The notes under the pieces are model-generated. The model had not been told where the DNA came from. It worked only from the letters and a program-made list of their open reading frames with translations, and did not search any database. DNA of 64,000 bases from Azorinus chamasolen (Eukaryota > Mollusca > Bivalvia > Cardiida > Solecurtidae). Of the stretch, positions 53,698-64,000 are shown one piece after another. Each line of letters starts with the position of its first letter. Positions within the stretch are counted from its first letter, which is position 1. The position numbers and the translations under genes were made by a program. The stretch covers positions 50,923,394-50,987,393 of the forward strand of contig OY755252.1 of NCBI GenBank assembly GCA_963576725.1, in the 5' to 3' direction.

Positions 53698-55104
53698 CAG
53701 GGTTCCCACGGACAGGGAAAAGTCAGGGAAAAAAGATTTTTTTTCAAGGTCAGGGAAAAGTCAGGGAATTTTTTAATTGGTCAGGGAAATTTGAAATTTG
53801 GCAAAAGTCAGGGAAAAGTCAGGGAAATTTGGAACCAAAAGGATGAGGGCTGAGGAAATATGTCAAAAAGGAGAAAGAATGAAAATAAAAGGCTAGGGCA
53901 GTTTCTTCAATTTTGACTAAACCAAACATTTTTATACATCTTTGATTAGCTTTGTATATTTCACATCCAAATTTTATAGTATATCTGTCATGAAGTCTGT
54001 TAAAACAAAATCATTGGAGAGTTTTGACACCTCTGCAAGACTCCAGCATCCATTTTGACAGCAGTGTTAGAATAGGGCAGCAATGCTAGATATTGGACAT
54101 TCTACTGTAGTGTCTTCACTTGTTAGGACAGGCTGCAGGGCAGCGGTGCTAGATGTTGGACATTCTACTGTACTGTCTTCAATTGTTAGTGCAGCAATAT
54201 TTGATCTGCTATTATGAAAACAGTGAAAATTCAGACCCTTTTCTGGCATCTACAGAGACCCATTAAAAGGACCTATTTTTGCCAAAAAAAAAGTTATGCA
54301 AATTTTGATTAAATTGCGAAACAAGAGGGCCTGAAAGGCCCTGATATCGCTCACCAGAAAATCAGAGGAGAAGTTTTTCAAAGTTTTCACTATGTGTTTC
54401 TATAGAAAACTAGTCGGCCCTGGGGCAGGCCAATTTTGACCCCATTTTAATAGCATGCTATATCAGTGTCTTACACACTGTATGTACTATTTTAAAATTC
54501 AGCTTACACAGAAAAACTGAAAGATTAACCATTTCCACCATAGATACACATTTTATCACGTTTGCAAACAGAATAGACCCATATCAGGCAGCTCCTGTAG
54601 AAGCTGTCTGATCAGGGTCTACTCTGTTTGCTTAGAAAAATATCATAAATCTGAGTTTTTACTGTAGTCTACTGCCAAAATATTTCATAAATTTGCTTAA
54701 AATAAAATTTTACTTAATTATATATTCATAGTAGATGGAGTAAATTCATGGGGGAAGGGTTAAGAGAGGTAGAAAAGATTCAAGAGACCTTATACTTTGG
54801 GTGCATATTAGGACATGTTTGGCATCATGCATGTTACATTCAATATTGAGCAATTAAAAATGAAAAGTCAAAAACATTTTTTTTAAAATGATCAAAACAC
54901 TACTGCTGTATATATAGTTATCATAAAGAGAGAGGTGGTAAGGATTGGCTGATGGGGAGGACGGAGGCCAACATTTATTGATCATGCTCATAGATGACCA
55001 ATTAAACTACTGTTAACATGGGGTCAGGGAAAATTGAAATTCGGTCAGGGAAAAGTCAGTGAAAAGTCAGGGAATTTTATTTGTTCTGTTTTGTGGGAAC
55101 CCTG
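53698..55104. mobile_element. CAGGGTTCCCAC-ended transposon (1.4 kb)
   Basis: Perfect 12-bp inverted ends CAGGGTTCCCAC/GTGGGAACCCTG, a TATAT duplication (53693-53697, 55105-55109), and subterminal GTCAGGGAAAA repeats at both ends. It carries an M1 copy (54526-54767) and a reversed H4 3' end (54323-54443). A 60-codon minus frame at 54067-54249 is not recognisable. No transposase. Confidence 0.75.
54323..54443 (-). repeat. H4-type 3' end fragment
   Basis: AACAAGAGGGCC, hairpin, CGCTCACCAG and a partial core, in reverse orientation, inside the CAGGG transposon. Confidence 0.6.
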
Positions 55105-55218
55105 TATATAGGAAAACCTTTAAAAATCTTCTACTCTGAAACCACATACCCGAGAGCTTAGATATTTGGTATGAAGCATCACCTTAATAGACCTCTACCA
55201 AGTCTGTTCAAATCATGA

Positions 55219-55242
55219 CCCCCCCCCCCCCCCCCCCCCCCC
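55219..55242. repeat. poly-C tract (24 bp)
   Basis: 24 consecutive C at the position where other cores of the same element have GACCCC(C)GGG. Confidence 0.95.
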
Positions 55243-55857
55243 GTGCAAAAAATGGCCCCGCCCTGGGGGTTTTCAGTTGTTTTTGTAAAAATCTTTAAAA
55301 TTCTTCTTCTGAAACCGTAAGGCCTAGACCTTTGATATTTGGTATGTAGCATCATCTAATGGTCCTCTACCAAAAATTGTTCAAATTATGACCCCGGATC
55401 AAAAATGGCCCAGCCCAAGGGCTTATCAGTTTTTCATAGGAAAATCTTTAAAAATCTTCTTCTCTGAAACTGTAAGGCCTAGACCTTTGAAATTTGGTAT
55501 GTAGTATCATCTAATGGTTTTCTACCAAGATTGTTCAAATTATGACTCCTAGACCAAAATGGCCACGCCCGGGCTTATCAGTTTTTCAAAAGAAAATCTT
55601 TAAAAATCTCTTTCTGTGAAATTGTAAGACCCAGACTTTTGAAATTTATATGAAACATCACCTAATGTTCCTTTATTAAGATTGTTCAAATTTAAACTCC
55701 AGGGCTAAAATTATGGCCCTTGGTTTCATATTTTTACATAGAAATACAGTGTATGCATAAGTCTATAGTAACCAGGTGAGCGATTTAGGGCCATCATGGC
55801 CCTCTTGTTATGAGGAAAAGGGGTAATAGCTTACTGGTATTGCTTTATTGTCTTTTA

Positions 55858-56096
55858 TTAACCCTTTACTCCATGAATATTCATGTAAGAAATTATGATA
55901 TCATGAATATTGACTAGTTTGATTTATAAATGGCACATTTACTTTTTGCCAAAGTAGAAACAGTAGAATCATACCAATATTTTTCAGTAAGCAAAAAGAA
56001 CAGACTCTGATCAGACGGCTCCTATAGGAGCTGTCTGATCTGGGTTTACTCCATTTGCTAAGGCATAGAAAAGTGTATTTATGGAGTAAAGGGTTA
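55858..56096. mobile_element. M1 hairpin MITE
   Basis: Runs from TTAACCCTTTACTCCATGAA to TGGAGTAAAGGGTTAA with the central hairpin CAGACGGCTCCTATAGGAGC. A well-preserved copy with TTAA at both ends. Confidence 0.65.
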
Positions 56097-56231
56097 AAGA
56101 GAACAGCTGCTGTCTTATTCAATGGGTTCTTTTATACCTCCACAACAATTTTGTGCCCAGAATATTGTAGATCCGGATTAGAAAGTTCCAAACGAACCCC
56201 CTTACCTGGGTTTGCACTGTTTTCTTGATAG

Positions 56232-56529
56232 AATGTTTTCTACTCTGCACACAAGGATGAAGATTTTTTTGGCAGACCCCCAATCCCTCAAAACTTTGTT
56301 CAAAGATTATATTTATGGCTGGAAAGGTGAATGTCAGCCATTTGTATCCTATCTTAATGCATCCAATGTGTGTGGACTATTGTCAGTACAAGGTGCCAAC
56401 AGAAATAACAGTAAAAACATACCTTTTTGCAGAGAAATGTTACTTTCTTCACTGAGTGAAAGGTTAGATGCTTTATTATCATTAATTCACAAATTCTATA
56501 ATTATGCAAAAGATCAAACTGCCATTTAG
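56232..56529 (+). CDS. possible terminal exon of an unrecognised gene
   Basis: An open frame in sequence that is not part of any repeat family seen here. From the ATG at 56233 it encodes MFSTLHTRMKIFLADPQSLK, then GWKGECQPFVSYLNASNVCG and SLSERLDALLSLIHKFYNYA, ending at TAG (56527-56529). A polypyrimidine-containing acceptor TGTTTTCTTGATAG just precedes it, so it would fit a 3' terminal exon. The composition looks protein-like (mixed hydrophobic and charged residues, predicted helix at the end). I do not recognise the family. No upstream exon was found. It could be chance. Confidence 0.35.
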
Positions 56530-57479
56530 TTATAAATGCAATATTCTTTAACTATCCATTTTAACAAAGTTATGGAAGAGAACATAACAGTGCCTCTGTA
56601 CATCCCTGTGTTTGTCTGTTCGTGTGTCTATCCATTGGCATCTTGTGAACACAGTATAAAATATCAAACCTTGCTTGTTTATTAAACTTGAGAAGACATT
56701 GAAGTCTATAGATTTTCAAGTTCACTGATCAAATTTCAAACTCGCTGGAGGTTGACCTCTGAAGCACTTAGGGGCTGTGATACAGAACTAACCATGGAAC
56801 ACCGAATGCAATCATCAAACCTTGTATACCTGTTCCACATGATCAGGTTTTGCACCCTTTTAATTTTCATGATCATAGGTCAAGGTCACAGATGGCAGCT
56901 TTTGAAAATTCATTATGAAGGAGATACAGAACAAAGAGTCATTCATCATTCCATGCTTGTTCCCACTGATGAGATATTGCATCCTATTGATTAAGTCAAT
57001 GGTCAAGCTCACTGGAGGCACATCTGGATTTTGCGTGCATAATGAGATAGGATTTTCAGTGTCGAAGGTTAAAGTTAAAGTAACAGGAAGTAGATAAATG
57101 CATTGACATGAAATGTGTGAACAGTATACAGAATAAAATAAAAATTATCTGTGATGCTGATGAATTGGATATGATATTATTTATATATGTATATTGAATG
57201 TAAGTAAATTAGCAACATGTATTTAATCTCAATTAAAAAATCAAAACTTACTTTGTAACCCTCTCCTTTATAGAAACACCTTTGCAAAACAGTAGACACA
57301 TAGTAGACAGCTCCTGTAAGAGCTTGCTTATAAAAACTAGTCCTGCATAACTGTCCATTAGGAAAGGGGGTTACATGGTGAACATTCTCACATTAATTAC
57401 TGTATTAGGGAATTCTTTAGCAAGAACCCATTCAACAGTAGTGATATTGCAAGGGAATGCTCCATGAAAGGATGTTGTT
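56530..57479. other. no clear gene
   Basis: Contains GGTCAAGGTCAC-type words like those in the 145-bp array (for example near 56878) but no ordered repeat, and an M1 fragment near 57255-57320. Confidence 0.35.
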
Positions 57480-57713
57480 TTAACCCTTTATTCCATAAAA
57501 ATATCCTTGCAAACAGACTAGACCCAGATCAGACAGTTCCTGTAGGAGCTGTCTGATCAGGGTCCGCTCTGTTTGCTTATTATGTAATATGGATATGATC
57601 CTACAGTTTCTGCCATGGTCAAAACTTCATATGTCCTTGTGCTGTTATAACAATTACTCTTATTAATATTCATGGCGTCATTGTTTCTTGCATGAATATT
57701 CATAGAGTAAAAT
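57480..57713. mobile_element. M1 hairpin MITE
   Basis: Starts TTAACCCTTTATTCC, central hairpin CAGACAGTTCCTGTAGGAGC and CTGATCAGGGTCCGCTCTG. The right end (AGAGTAAAATTTC) is decayed. Confidence 0.6.
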
Positions 57714-57892
57714 TTCAGTAAATGACAAGAAGGTACAGTTATTTCATTGACTCCTGGTCACACATATTTCTTTTTCAGTTTGAAGTTTGTTTTCATTTGA
57801 CTGATATAGATATACATGTATAATGTTGATGAAAGGTATAGACTTGGTCATGTGATCTTTGTCAACCAGTATTTTCATGTTTAGCTTGTCTG

Positions 57893-58100
57893 TTTTTGCA
57901 AAGGAAAAAAAAAAGCTATTGTCGTAACTCCTTATTGTCCACATTGTCTCTGTAGTCTTCTTCTTCCAGAAACATTAACATTGGCTATGACTTCTGTACT
58001 ATTCATGCAAATCTTATGAAACTTCACATACTTGTTCACTGTCACAAGAGCTACAATGGAAGAGACAAGCTTTGGCACACCTGCATGCGGTGCTCTTGTT
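57893..58100 (+). mobile_element. hairpin-capped element, family H7
   Basis: AGCTTGTCTGTTTTTGC with AAAAAAGCT cap, a short core with ATGAAACTTCACATACTTG, a GACAAGCTTTGGCAC segment and a 3' hairpin GCACACCTGCATGCGGTGC-type with TCTTGTT. Confidence 0.55.
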
Positions 58101-58489
58101 TTGAGAAGTTGTAGTAGATCACAGTCTATTTAGTAGTATGGGCTGTTACAATTGCAGAATTGTCAAAAGTGATTACCACTCCTTGATATAAAGGACTGTA
58201 TTTTGTTTGTCCTAACATTTTAGATAATCCTTACTAGGCTTTTGAACTGTTTATCACAACTGGTTTCACTTGCTGCAGTGCAGTAACACTTAATTTACTT
58301 AGTTCACAAACTAGGAGTGTTGAGTTTATATTTTATGTATTTCAGAACATTGCAAAAGAAACATTGACAATTTACTTGAAAATTCAAGAATAGAATGGAA
58401 TAGATCCAGATCAAACAGCTCCTGTAAGAGCCATGTGCTTAGGCTTATATGCTTCTTATATGTTATCAGAGCAACAAATACTAAAATGG

Positions 58490-58582
58490 TCATTTCTTCA
58501 CCCAAGCCAATGTTGTGACCACTCGTCTTGAAGAAATTATTCTGATGAGTGACCATGACATTGCGTTTGGTGGAGAAATAAG
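58490..58582. repeat. hairpin repeat related to 46993-47090
   Basis: TTGTGACCACTCGTCTTGAAG and the partly complementary GATGAGTGACCATGAC, closed by GGTGGAGAAAT. More diverged than the other copy. Confidence 0.5.
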
Positions 58583-58802
58583 GAAAGTTATTCTTGAAAC
58601 TGTTTTTATTTATGCATCTAATCTGGAGCTCAGTGTTATACTTGAATCTCTTCTCTTTGCTATGGCATTAAATTTCCTTTTTATTATATTTTGAATACGA
58701 GAATTAATATGTGTTCAAATTCAAATGCATGGATATTCATCATTTAAAATTTTAAATGAACAATATGACAACCTCTAAGATTGTTTCAGACTTGGACACT
58801 GA

Positions 58803-59552
58803 TTAACCCTTTCCCTGTTCAATATCAACATGTCAGAAATAATCATATGATGAATATTAGTTAGATGGTATTTATACTGTAAAGTGTCCATGGTAATTGT
58901 TTGTTTTGACAAAACTATAGAATCGGATCTGGAAGTCATAAGCAAACAGGGCAGACCCAGATCAGATGGCTCCTATAGGAGTAGCTTGAACAGGGTCTGC
59001 TCTGTTTGCTTATGGTATAAAATAAATTTGATTCCATAATTTCTACCATGGCCAAAATTCCTGTGTCCATGTGCCATTATTACAATTAATCTAATCAATA
59101 TTCATGATGTCGTTGTTTCTTATGTGAATATTCATTGGGTAACAGGTTAATAAAAAAGAAATTTTCTATTAAGCTTCATTGAAGTTTAAAAAAGTTCATG
59201 AAGAACTTATAGCATGCAATTGCAAAACTGTGTTGACTGACACTGTTGTACATGACCATTTCCCTGTTAAATATGTAACTTGGCATGTCATCACTGTATT
59301 TTTGAAGAAATACTGGAAGAATTAATATCATAATTTACAGCAGGTGTCTATGCCTTTGCAAACAGAGAAGACCCAGATCAGACAGTTCTTGTAGGAGCAG
59401 ACTGATCAGGGTATGCTCTGTTTGTATACATATTTCACAGTTTCTGCTATGGGCAAAAAATCCTGTGTCTATGTACTATTATAACAGTTAATCTAATCAA
59501 TATTCATGACATCATTATTTCTTATATAAATACTCATGAAGTAAAGAGTTAA
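58803..59552. repeat. two M1 hairpin MITE copies
   Basis: About 58803-59150 (TTAACCCTTTCCCTGTTC, hairpin with CAGATGGCTCCTATAGGAG) and 59255-59552 (CATTTCCCTGTT to GTAAAGAGTTAA). Confidence 0.6.
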
Positions 59553-59584
59553 TTTGTATGTAAAGTGTTCATGTATATCTTGGT

Positions 59585-60240
59585 CTAGCAATACTGTCTG
59601 CATTGCAATACTATCTGCATTGCAATACTATCTACATTGCAATAATGTCTGCACTGCAATAATGTCTACATTGCAATACTATCTACATTGCAATAATGTC
59701 TGCATTGCAATAATGTCTGCATTGCAATACTATATACATTGCAATACTGTCTGCATTGCAATACTATCTACATTGCAATAATGTCTGCACTGCAATTGCA
59801 ATAATGTCTGCACTGCAATAATGTCTACATTGCAATAATGTCTGCACTGCAATAATGTCTACATTGCAATAATGTCTGCATTGCAATAATGTCTGCATTG
59901 CAATACTATATACATTGCAATACTATCTGCATTGCAATACTATCTACATTGCAATAATGTCTGCACTGCAATTGCAATAATGTCTGCACTGCAATAATGT
60001 CTACATTGCAATAATGTCTGCATTGCAATAATGTCTGCATTGCAATACTATATACATTGCAATACTGTCTGCATTGCAATACTATCTACATTGCAATAAT
60101 GTCTGCACTGCAATTGCAATAATGTCTGCACTGCAATAATGTCTACATTGCAATAATGTCTGCATTGCAATAATGTCTGAAATGCAATAATGTCTGCATT
60201 GCAAATACTATCTGCATTGCAATAATGTCTGCATTGCAAT
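59585..60240 (+). repeat. 17-bp minisatellite with higher-order structure
   Basis: Unit AATGTCTGCATTGCAAT with variants (TACTATC, ACTGC, TACATTGC). A 23-bp variant with an extra GCAATT appears at about 59791, 59967 and 60109; the spacings of 176 and 142 bp equal 6 plus 10 or 8 units. Apparent open frames on both strands are translations of the repeat. Confidence 0.95.
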
Positions 60241-60370
60241 CCATCCATAAGGCGTTATGCCATAAGAACTGTCTACAACCACCACCAATAGACTATAAGT
60301 CGTTATCCCATGAGTTATCTATGAATATTCATGTAAGAAATAATGACATAATGTTGATTGGTTTATTTTT

Positions 60371-63247
60371 AGGTCACCAGAGCACAAAGTGCTCAGGGTG
60401 AGCTTTTGTGATCGCCTGATGTCTTTCCTCTGTCGGCGTGCATCGTGCGTCGTCAACAATTTGAACCTTTAAAAGTCTTCTCCTCTGAATCTACAGGGTT
60501 CTCAGCTTTCATCTTTGGCACATAGCATCACCTATAGGTCCTCTACAAAAGTTATATAAATTATGTCCCTGGAGTCAAAATTGGCCCCGCCACGGTCCCA
60601 GGGGTGGCCAGTTTTCTCTAGCTGACTGTTGTTTTCTGTACAAGTAGCAGAATGCTGGGCTCACTTAGGTTAGGCATGGGGAAAACTTCAAAAATCTTCT
60701 TGTCAAAAACTACATGTCACAGAGCTTAGATATTTGGTGTATAGATTTACTTAGTATACCTTATTGACATTGGTTAATATCATAGTTCTGAGGTTAAAAT
60801 TGGCCCTGCCCTGTTGGTTATACCTTAAAATAGATTTTTACACTATAAAGGTTCCTCTGAGCTAGAAGGACTGTAAACACTCCATCTGTGTTACGCAATC
60901 ACTTGAGAGGGCAAGTTCCTGGTCAAAACTCTATGAAGTTGTCTGCTTCAGAATTAGTGTCTGTTTGTTCACACTGTTTTTAACCCATTCCCTCATAGGC
61001 TATTTTCAGATCCTGCCTCTTGGAAAATTTCATATTGTGTAGATTTGAAACCATTGTGATAAATAGAGCATTTACTCCTATGGAGCAAATGCTCTATTTA
61101 TCACAATGGTTTCATAAAGTGACTATTATACCTCTTTGAATAAATCTACTGATAAGGAGCATTAATTAGAGAAAACGAAAATTTCAGAATTGTGTAGATT
61201 TGAAACCATTGTGATAAATAGAGCATTTACTCCTATGGAGCAAATGCTCTATTTATCACAAAGGCTTTTTTCAGATCCTACCTCTTTGAATAAATCTACT
61301 GATAAGGAGCATTAATTAGAGAAAAGGAAAATTTCAGAATTTTGTAGATTTCAAACCATTGTGATAAATAGAACATTTACTCCCATGGAGCTTTTGCTCC
61401 ATTTATCACAATGGTTAGCAAATGCTCTATTTATCACAAAGGCTTTTTTCAGATCCTACCTCTTTGAATAAATCTACTGATAAGGAGCATTAATTAGAGA
61501 AAAGGAAAATTTCAGAATTGTGTAGATTTCAAACCATTGTGATAAATAGAGCATTTGCTCCATAGGAGTAAATTAACTCATATACAAACCACATATAAAG
61601 TTACATACCGGTATTCGTCGGATCAGAATCCAAACTGTGTGCTAATTTCGGTCAAGTCGTGCTAAGCAGTGATAGGTTTGTCATCTGTTAGAAATGTTGT
61701 CTGCTTATTCAAAGAGGTAAATCTGGGTCTACTCTGTTTGCAAATGCGTGAAAACATGTTTATATGAGGGAAAGGGTTAATTAGAGTAAAGGAAAATTTC
61801 AGAATTGTGTAGATTTGAAACCATTGTGATAAATAGTGCATTTACTCCTATGGAGCAAATGCTCTATTTATCACAAAGGCAAATGCTCTATTTATCACAA
61901 TGGTTTCATAAAGTGACTATTATACCTCTTTGAATAAATCTACTGATAAGTAGCATTAATTAGAGAAAAGGAAAATTTCAGAATTGTGTAGATTTGAAAC
62001 CATTGTGATAAATAGAGCATTTACTCCTATGGAGCAAATGCTCTATTTATCACAAAGGCTTTTTTCAGATCCTACCTCTTTGGAATAAATCTACTGATAA
62101 GGAGCATTAATTATAGAAAAAGAAAATTTCAGAATTGTGTAGATTTGAAACCATTGTGATAAATAGAACATTTACTCCTATGGAGATTTTGCTCTATTTA
62201 TCACAATGGATAGCAAATGCTCTATTTATCACAAAGGCTTTTTTCAGACCCTACCTCTTTGAATAAATCTACTGATAAGGAGCATTAATTAGAGAAAAGG
62301 AAAATTTCAGAATTGTGTAGACTTGAAACCATTGTGATAAATAGAGCATTTACTCCTATGGAGCAAATGCTCTATTTATCACAATGGTTTCATAAAGTGA
62401 CTGTTACAGAGGCGTAGAACAAAGGCTTTTTTCAGATCCTACCTTTTTGAATAAATCTTCTGATAAGGAGCATTAAATAGAGAAAAGGAAAATTTCAGAA
62501 TTGTGTAGATTTGAAACCATTGTAATAAATAGAGCATTTGCTCCATAGGAGTAAATTTACTCATATACAAACTACATATAAAGTTACATACCGGTATGCG
62601 TCAGATCAGAATCCAAACTGTGTGCTAATTTCAGTCAAGTCATGCTAAGCAGTGATAGGGTTGTTATCTGTTAGAATTTTTGTCTCTTATTCAAAGAGGT
62701 AAATCTGGGTCTACTTTGTTTGCAAATGCGTGAAAACACGTTTATATGAGGGAAAGGGTTAAATAGAGAAAAGGAAAATTTCAGAATTGTGTAGATTTGA
62801 AACCATTGTGATAAATAGAGCATTTACTCCTATGGAGCAAATGCTCTATTTATCACAATGGTTTAATAAAGTGACTATTACAGAGGCGTAGAAAGGCGTT
62901 TTTATGGAGGAAAGAGTATTCTATTAGCCGGCAGAGCACAACCTGGTCAGACAGCTCCTATAGAAACCTTCTGATACGGGTCTGTTCTGTTTGCAAAGGC
63001 ATCAAATCACATTTATATGAAGGAAAGGGTTTTAAAGGTCTAAAAGTTTATTAAAGATCGACTGCTTCCTGGCCCTTTTCAACAGAATTAAGACCAACAG
63101 GTATGGCACAGAGTTTGGATCCACAAAGGGGCAAATAACACCCCACAAAACAGGTGTCCAGTTTTGTTTAGAAACATACATGTAGTAAAAACTTTAAAAA
63201 TCTTTCCCTCTGGTGAGCGATTTCAGGGCCATCATGACCCTCTTGTT
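60371..63247 (+). mobile_element. H4-type element interrupted by an amplified MITE
   Basis: Cap AGGTCACCAGAGCAC/GTGCTCAGGGTGAGCT, GTCGGCGTGCATCGTGCGTC, and cores to about 60860. The 3' end is at 63210-63247 (GGTGAGCG, hairpin AGGGCCATCATGACCCT, CTTGTT). The middle is the M2 array plus an M1 fragment (62925-63035). Confidence 0.55.
60980..62919. mobile_element. MITE family M2 with about ten amplified internal palindromes
   Basis: The outer ends match the single-copy M2 at 52900-53107 in reverse: TTAACCCATTCCCTCATAGG on the left, ACAGAGGCGTAGAAAGGCGT and GGAGGAAAGAGT on the right. In between, a ~153-bp module is repeated about ten times. Its centre is GAAACCATTGTGATAAATAG.../...CTATTTATCACAATGGTTTC around CTCCTATGGAG (for example 61047-61113, 27-bp perfect arms). 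Some modules have lost one arm. A larger unit of about 983 bp (CATACCGGTAT at 61604 and 62587) carries an M1 fragment. Confidence 0.85.
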
Positions 63248-64000
63248 TAGTTATTCCCCTTTTTCATTTTTTTTGCCCGGACAATAACTCTTTATCTACT
63301 GGTTCAATTGATTTCAAACTTCATATATTCAATAAGCATGATAAGAGGAAGTGTCATGCACAAGAGCCATAACTCTGGCATCAATATTTTTGGAGTTATT
63401 CCCCTTTGTAATGTGTTCTTGTCCCGACAATAACTCTTTATCTACTCGTTCAATTCATTTGAAACTTCACATATGGAACAAGCACGATGAGAGGAAGTGT
63501 CATGCACAAGGGCCATGACTCTGGCATCAGTATTTTTGGAGTTATTTCCCTTTTTAATATTTTCTTGTCCGGACAATAACTCTTTATTTACTGGTTCATT
63601 TCATTTGAAACTTCACATATGGAACAAGCATGATGAGCGGAAATGTCATGCACAAGGGCCATAACTCTAGCATCATTATATTTGGAGTTATTCCCCTTTT
63701 GTCATATTGTTTTTCTTATTATTTTTACAAATACTATTCAGGTTTGTCATATTTATACCATTGTCAACTACACCATGGGTTGGTTGGTCAGTGGAGGTTT
63801 CTTTTAATATGGTGGGGGACTTGTTCCCCTTTGTTCTGATTTTGGCACTCCAGCATATTAACAATTTTTGTGTCAGCTTCGAGCGATAACTTCAATATGC
63901 CTGATGCCAGTTGATTGAAACTTCATATATGGAAAGAGCATAATGAGAGGAAGTGTCATGCACAAGGTCCATAACTCTGGCTTCACTAATATAGTGATTT
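63248..64000 (+). repeat. 146-bp core repeats (H9 type)
   Basis: The landmark ACAATAACTC lies at 63281, 63427 and 63573, an exact 146-bp period. Cores share CATAACTCTGGCATCAATAT and GGAGTTATTCCCC with 28700-29180. No cap or 3' hairpin in the window; the array runs off the end. Confidence 0.8.
63812..63888 (-). pseudogene. fragment related to the 44.4-kb mariner-associated tail
   Basis: TTCCCCTTTGTTCTGATTTT and CACTCCAGCATATTAACA match 44391-44455 with few changes. Only the tail (complement encodes a KTVNMLEC-like stretch) is shared; no transposase domain here. Confidence 0.5.

Larger units (their letters stand above)
53324..55809 (+). mobile_element. H4-type element split by a CAGGGTTCC transposon
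   Basis: Cap AGCTCACCAGGTGAGCT, a GTGTCCGGTGTGCG tract, and cores with TTTCACAGAAATGTACC, CCTCTACCAAG and GACCCCGGGCC. The 3' end is GGTGAGCG, hairpin AGGGCCATCATGGCCCT, CTTGTT. Interrupted at 53698-55104. A core's GACCCCC motif has become a 24-bp C tract at 55219-55242. Confidence 0.7.

Noticed and set aside
59554..59781. Open frame of 75 codons in the 17-bp minisatellite
   Set aside because: It is a translation of the tandem repeat. The same array gives open frames on the opposite strand (60048-60248) as well, and the 17-bp unit shifts frame each copy.

Overview
This is eukaryotic nuclear DNA: AT-rich, intron-containing and made mostly of nested transposable elements. The repeat types (hairpin-capped elements with GTCY-type microsatellites and 145-170 bp internal core repeats, hairpin MITEs, a Penelope-like reverse transcriptase family common in molluscs, a Ty3/gypsy element, a LINE) point to a lophotrochozoan, most likely a bivalve mollusc. 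The species cannot be resolved by eye. No bacterial operon, rRNA, tRNA or CRISPR array was seen.

Layout. 0.7-2.3 kb: a CAGGG-ended transposon with a 5-bp target duplication. 2.9-5.9 kb: a hairpin MITE and a long-inverted-repeat element carrying a smaller element with a 9-bp duplication. 7.9-8.1 kb: a near-perfect foldback. 9.1-16.9 kb (minus): a broken Ty3/gypsy retrotransposon whose gag is split by a 695-bp MITE (7-bp duplication) and whose RT is split by a Penelope-like RT element present as a head-to-tail partial dimer. 17.0-17.9 kb: a palindromic MITE split by a hairpin-capped element. 19.6-22.9 kb (minus): a LINE with an uninterrupted 1110-codon endonuclease/RT frame. 23.1-26.1 kb: an element with a 145-bp core repeat.

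29.3-46.1 kb (plus) holds the one convincing host gene: four coding exons joined in consistent splice phase give a 174-residue cysteine-rich protein that I read as a protein pinocchio homologue. Its introns, the longest 13.3 kb, hold a 22-bp minisatellite, hairpin-capped elements (one with a 157/168-bp satellite-like array at 39.1-42.9 kb), a candidate solo LTR and a mariner fragment. 46-64 kb is again repeats, with one possible exon of an unrecognised gene at 56.2-56.5 kb, a 17-bp minisatellite at 59.6-60.2 kb and, at 61.0-62.9 kb, a MITE whose central palindrome has been amplified about tenfold.

The main unifying observation is that at least eight sequence-unrelated repeat families share one plan: 5' cap hairpin, GTCY-like microsatellite, tandem cores of about nucleosome length, 3' hairpin, then CTTG or CTAG followed by T. 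I interpret these as Helitron-like non-autonomous elements of the type called pearl, DINE or HINE. That class assignment is inference.
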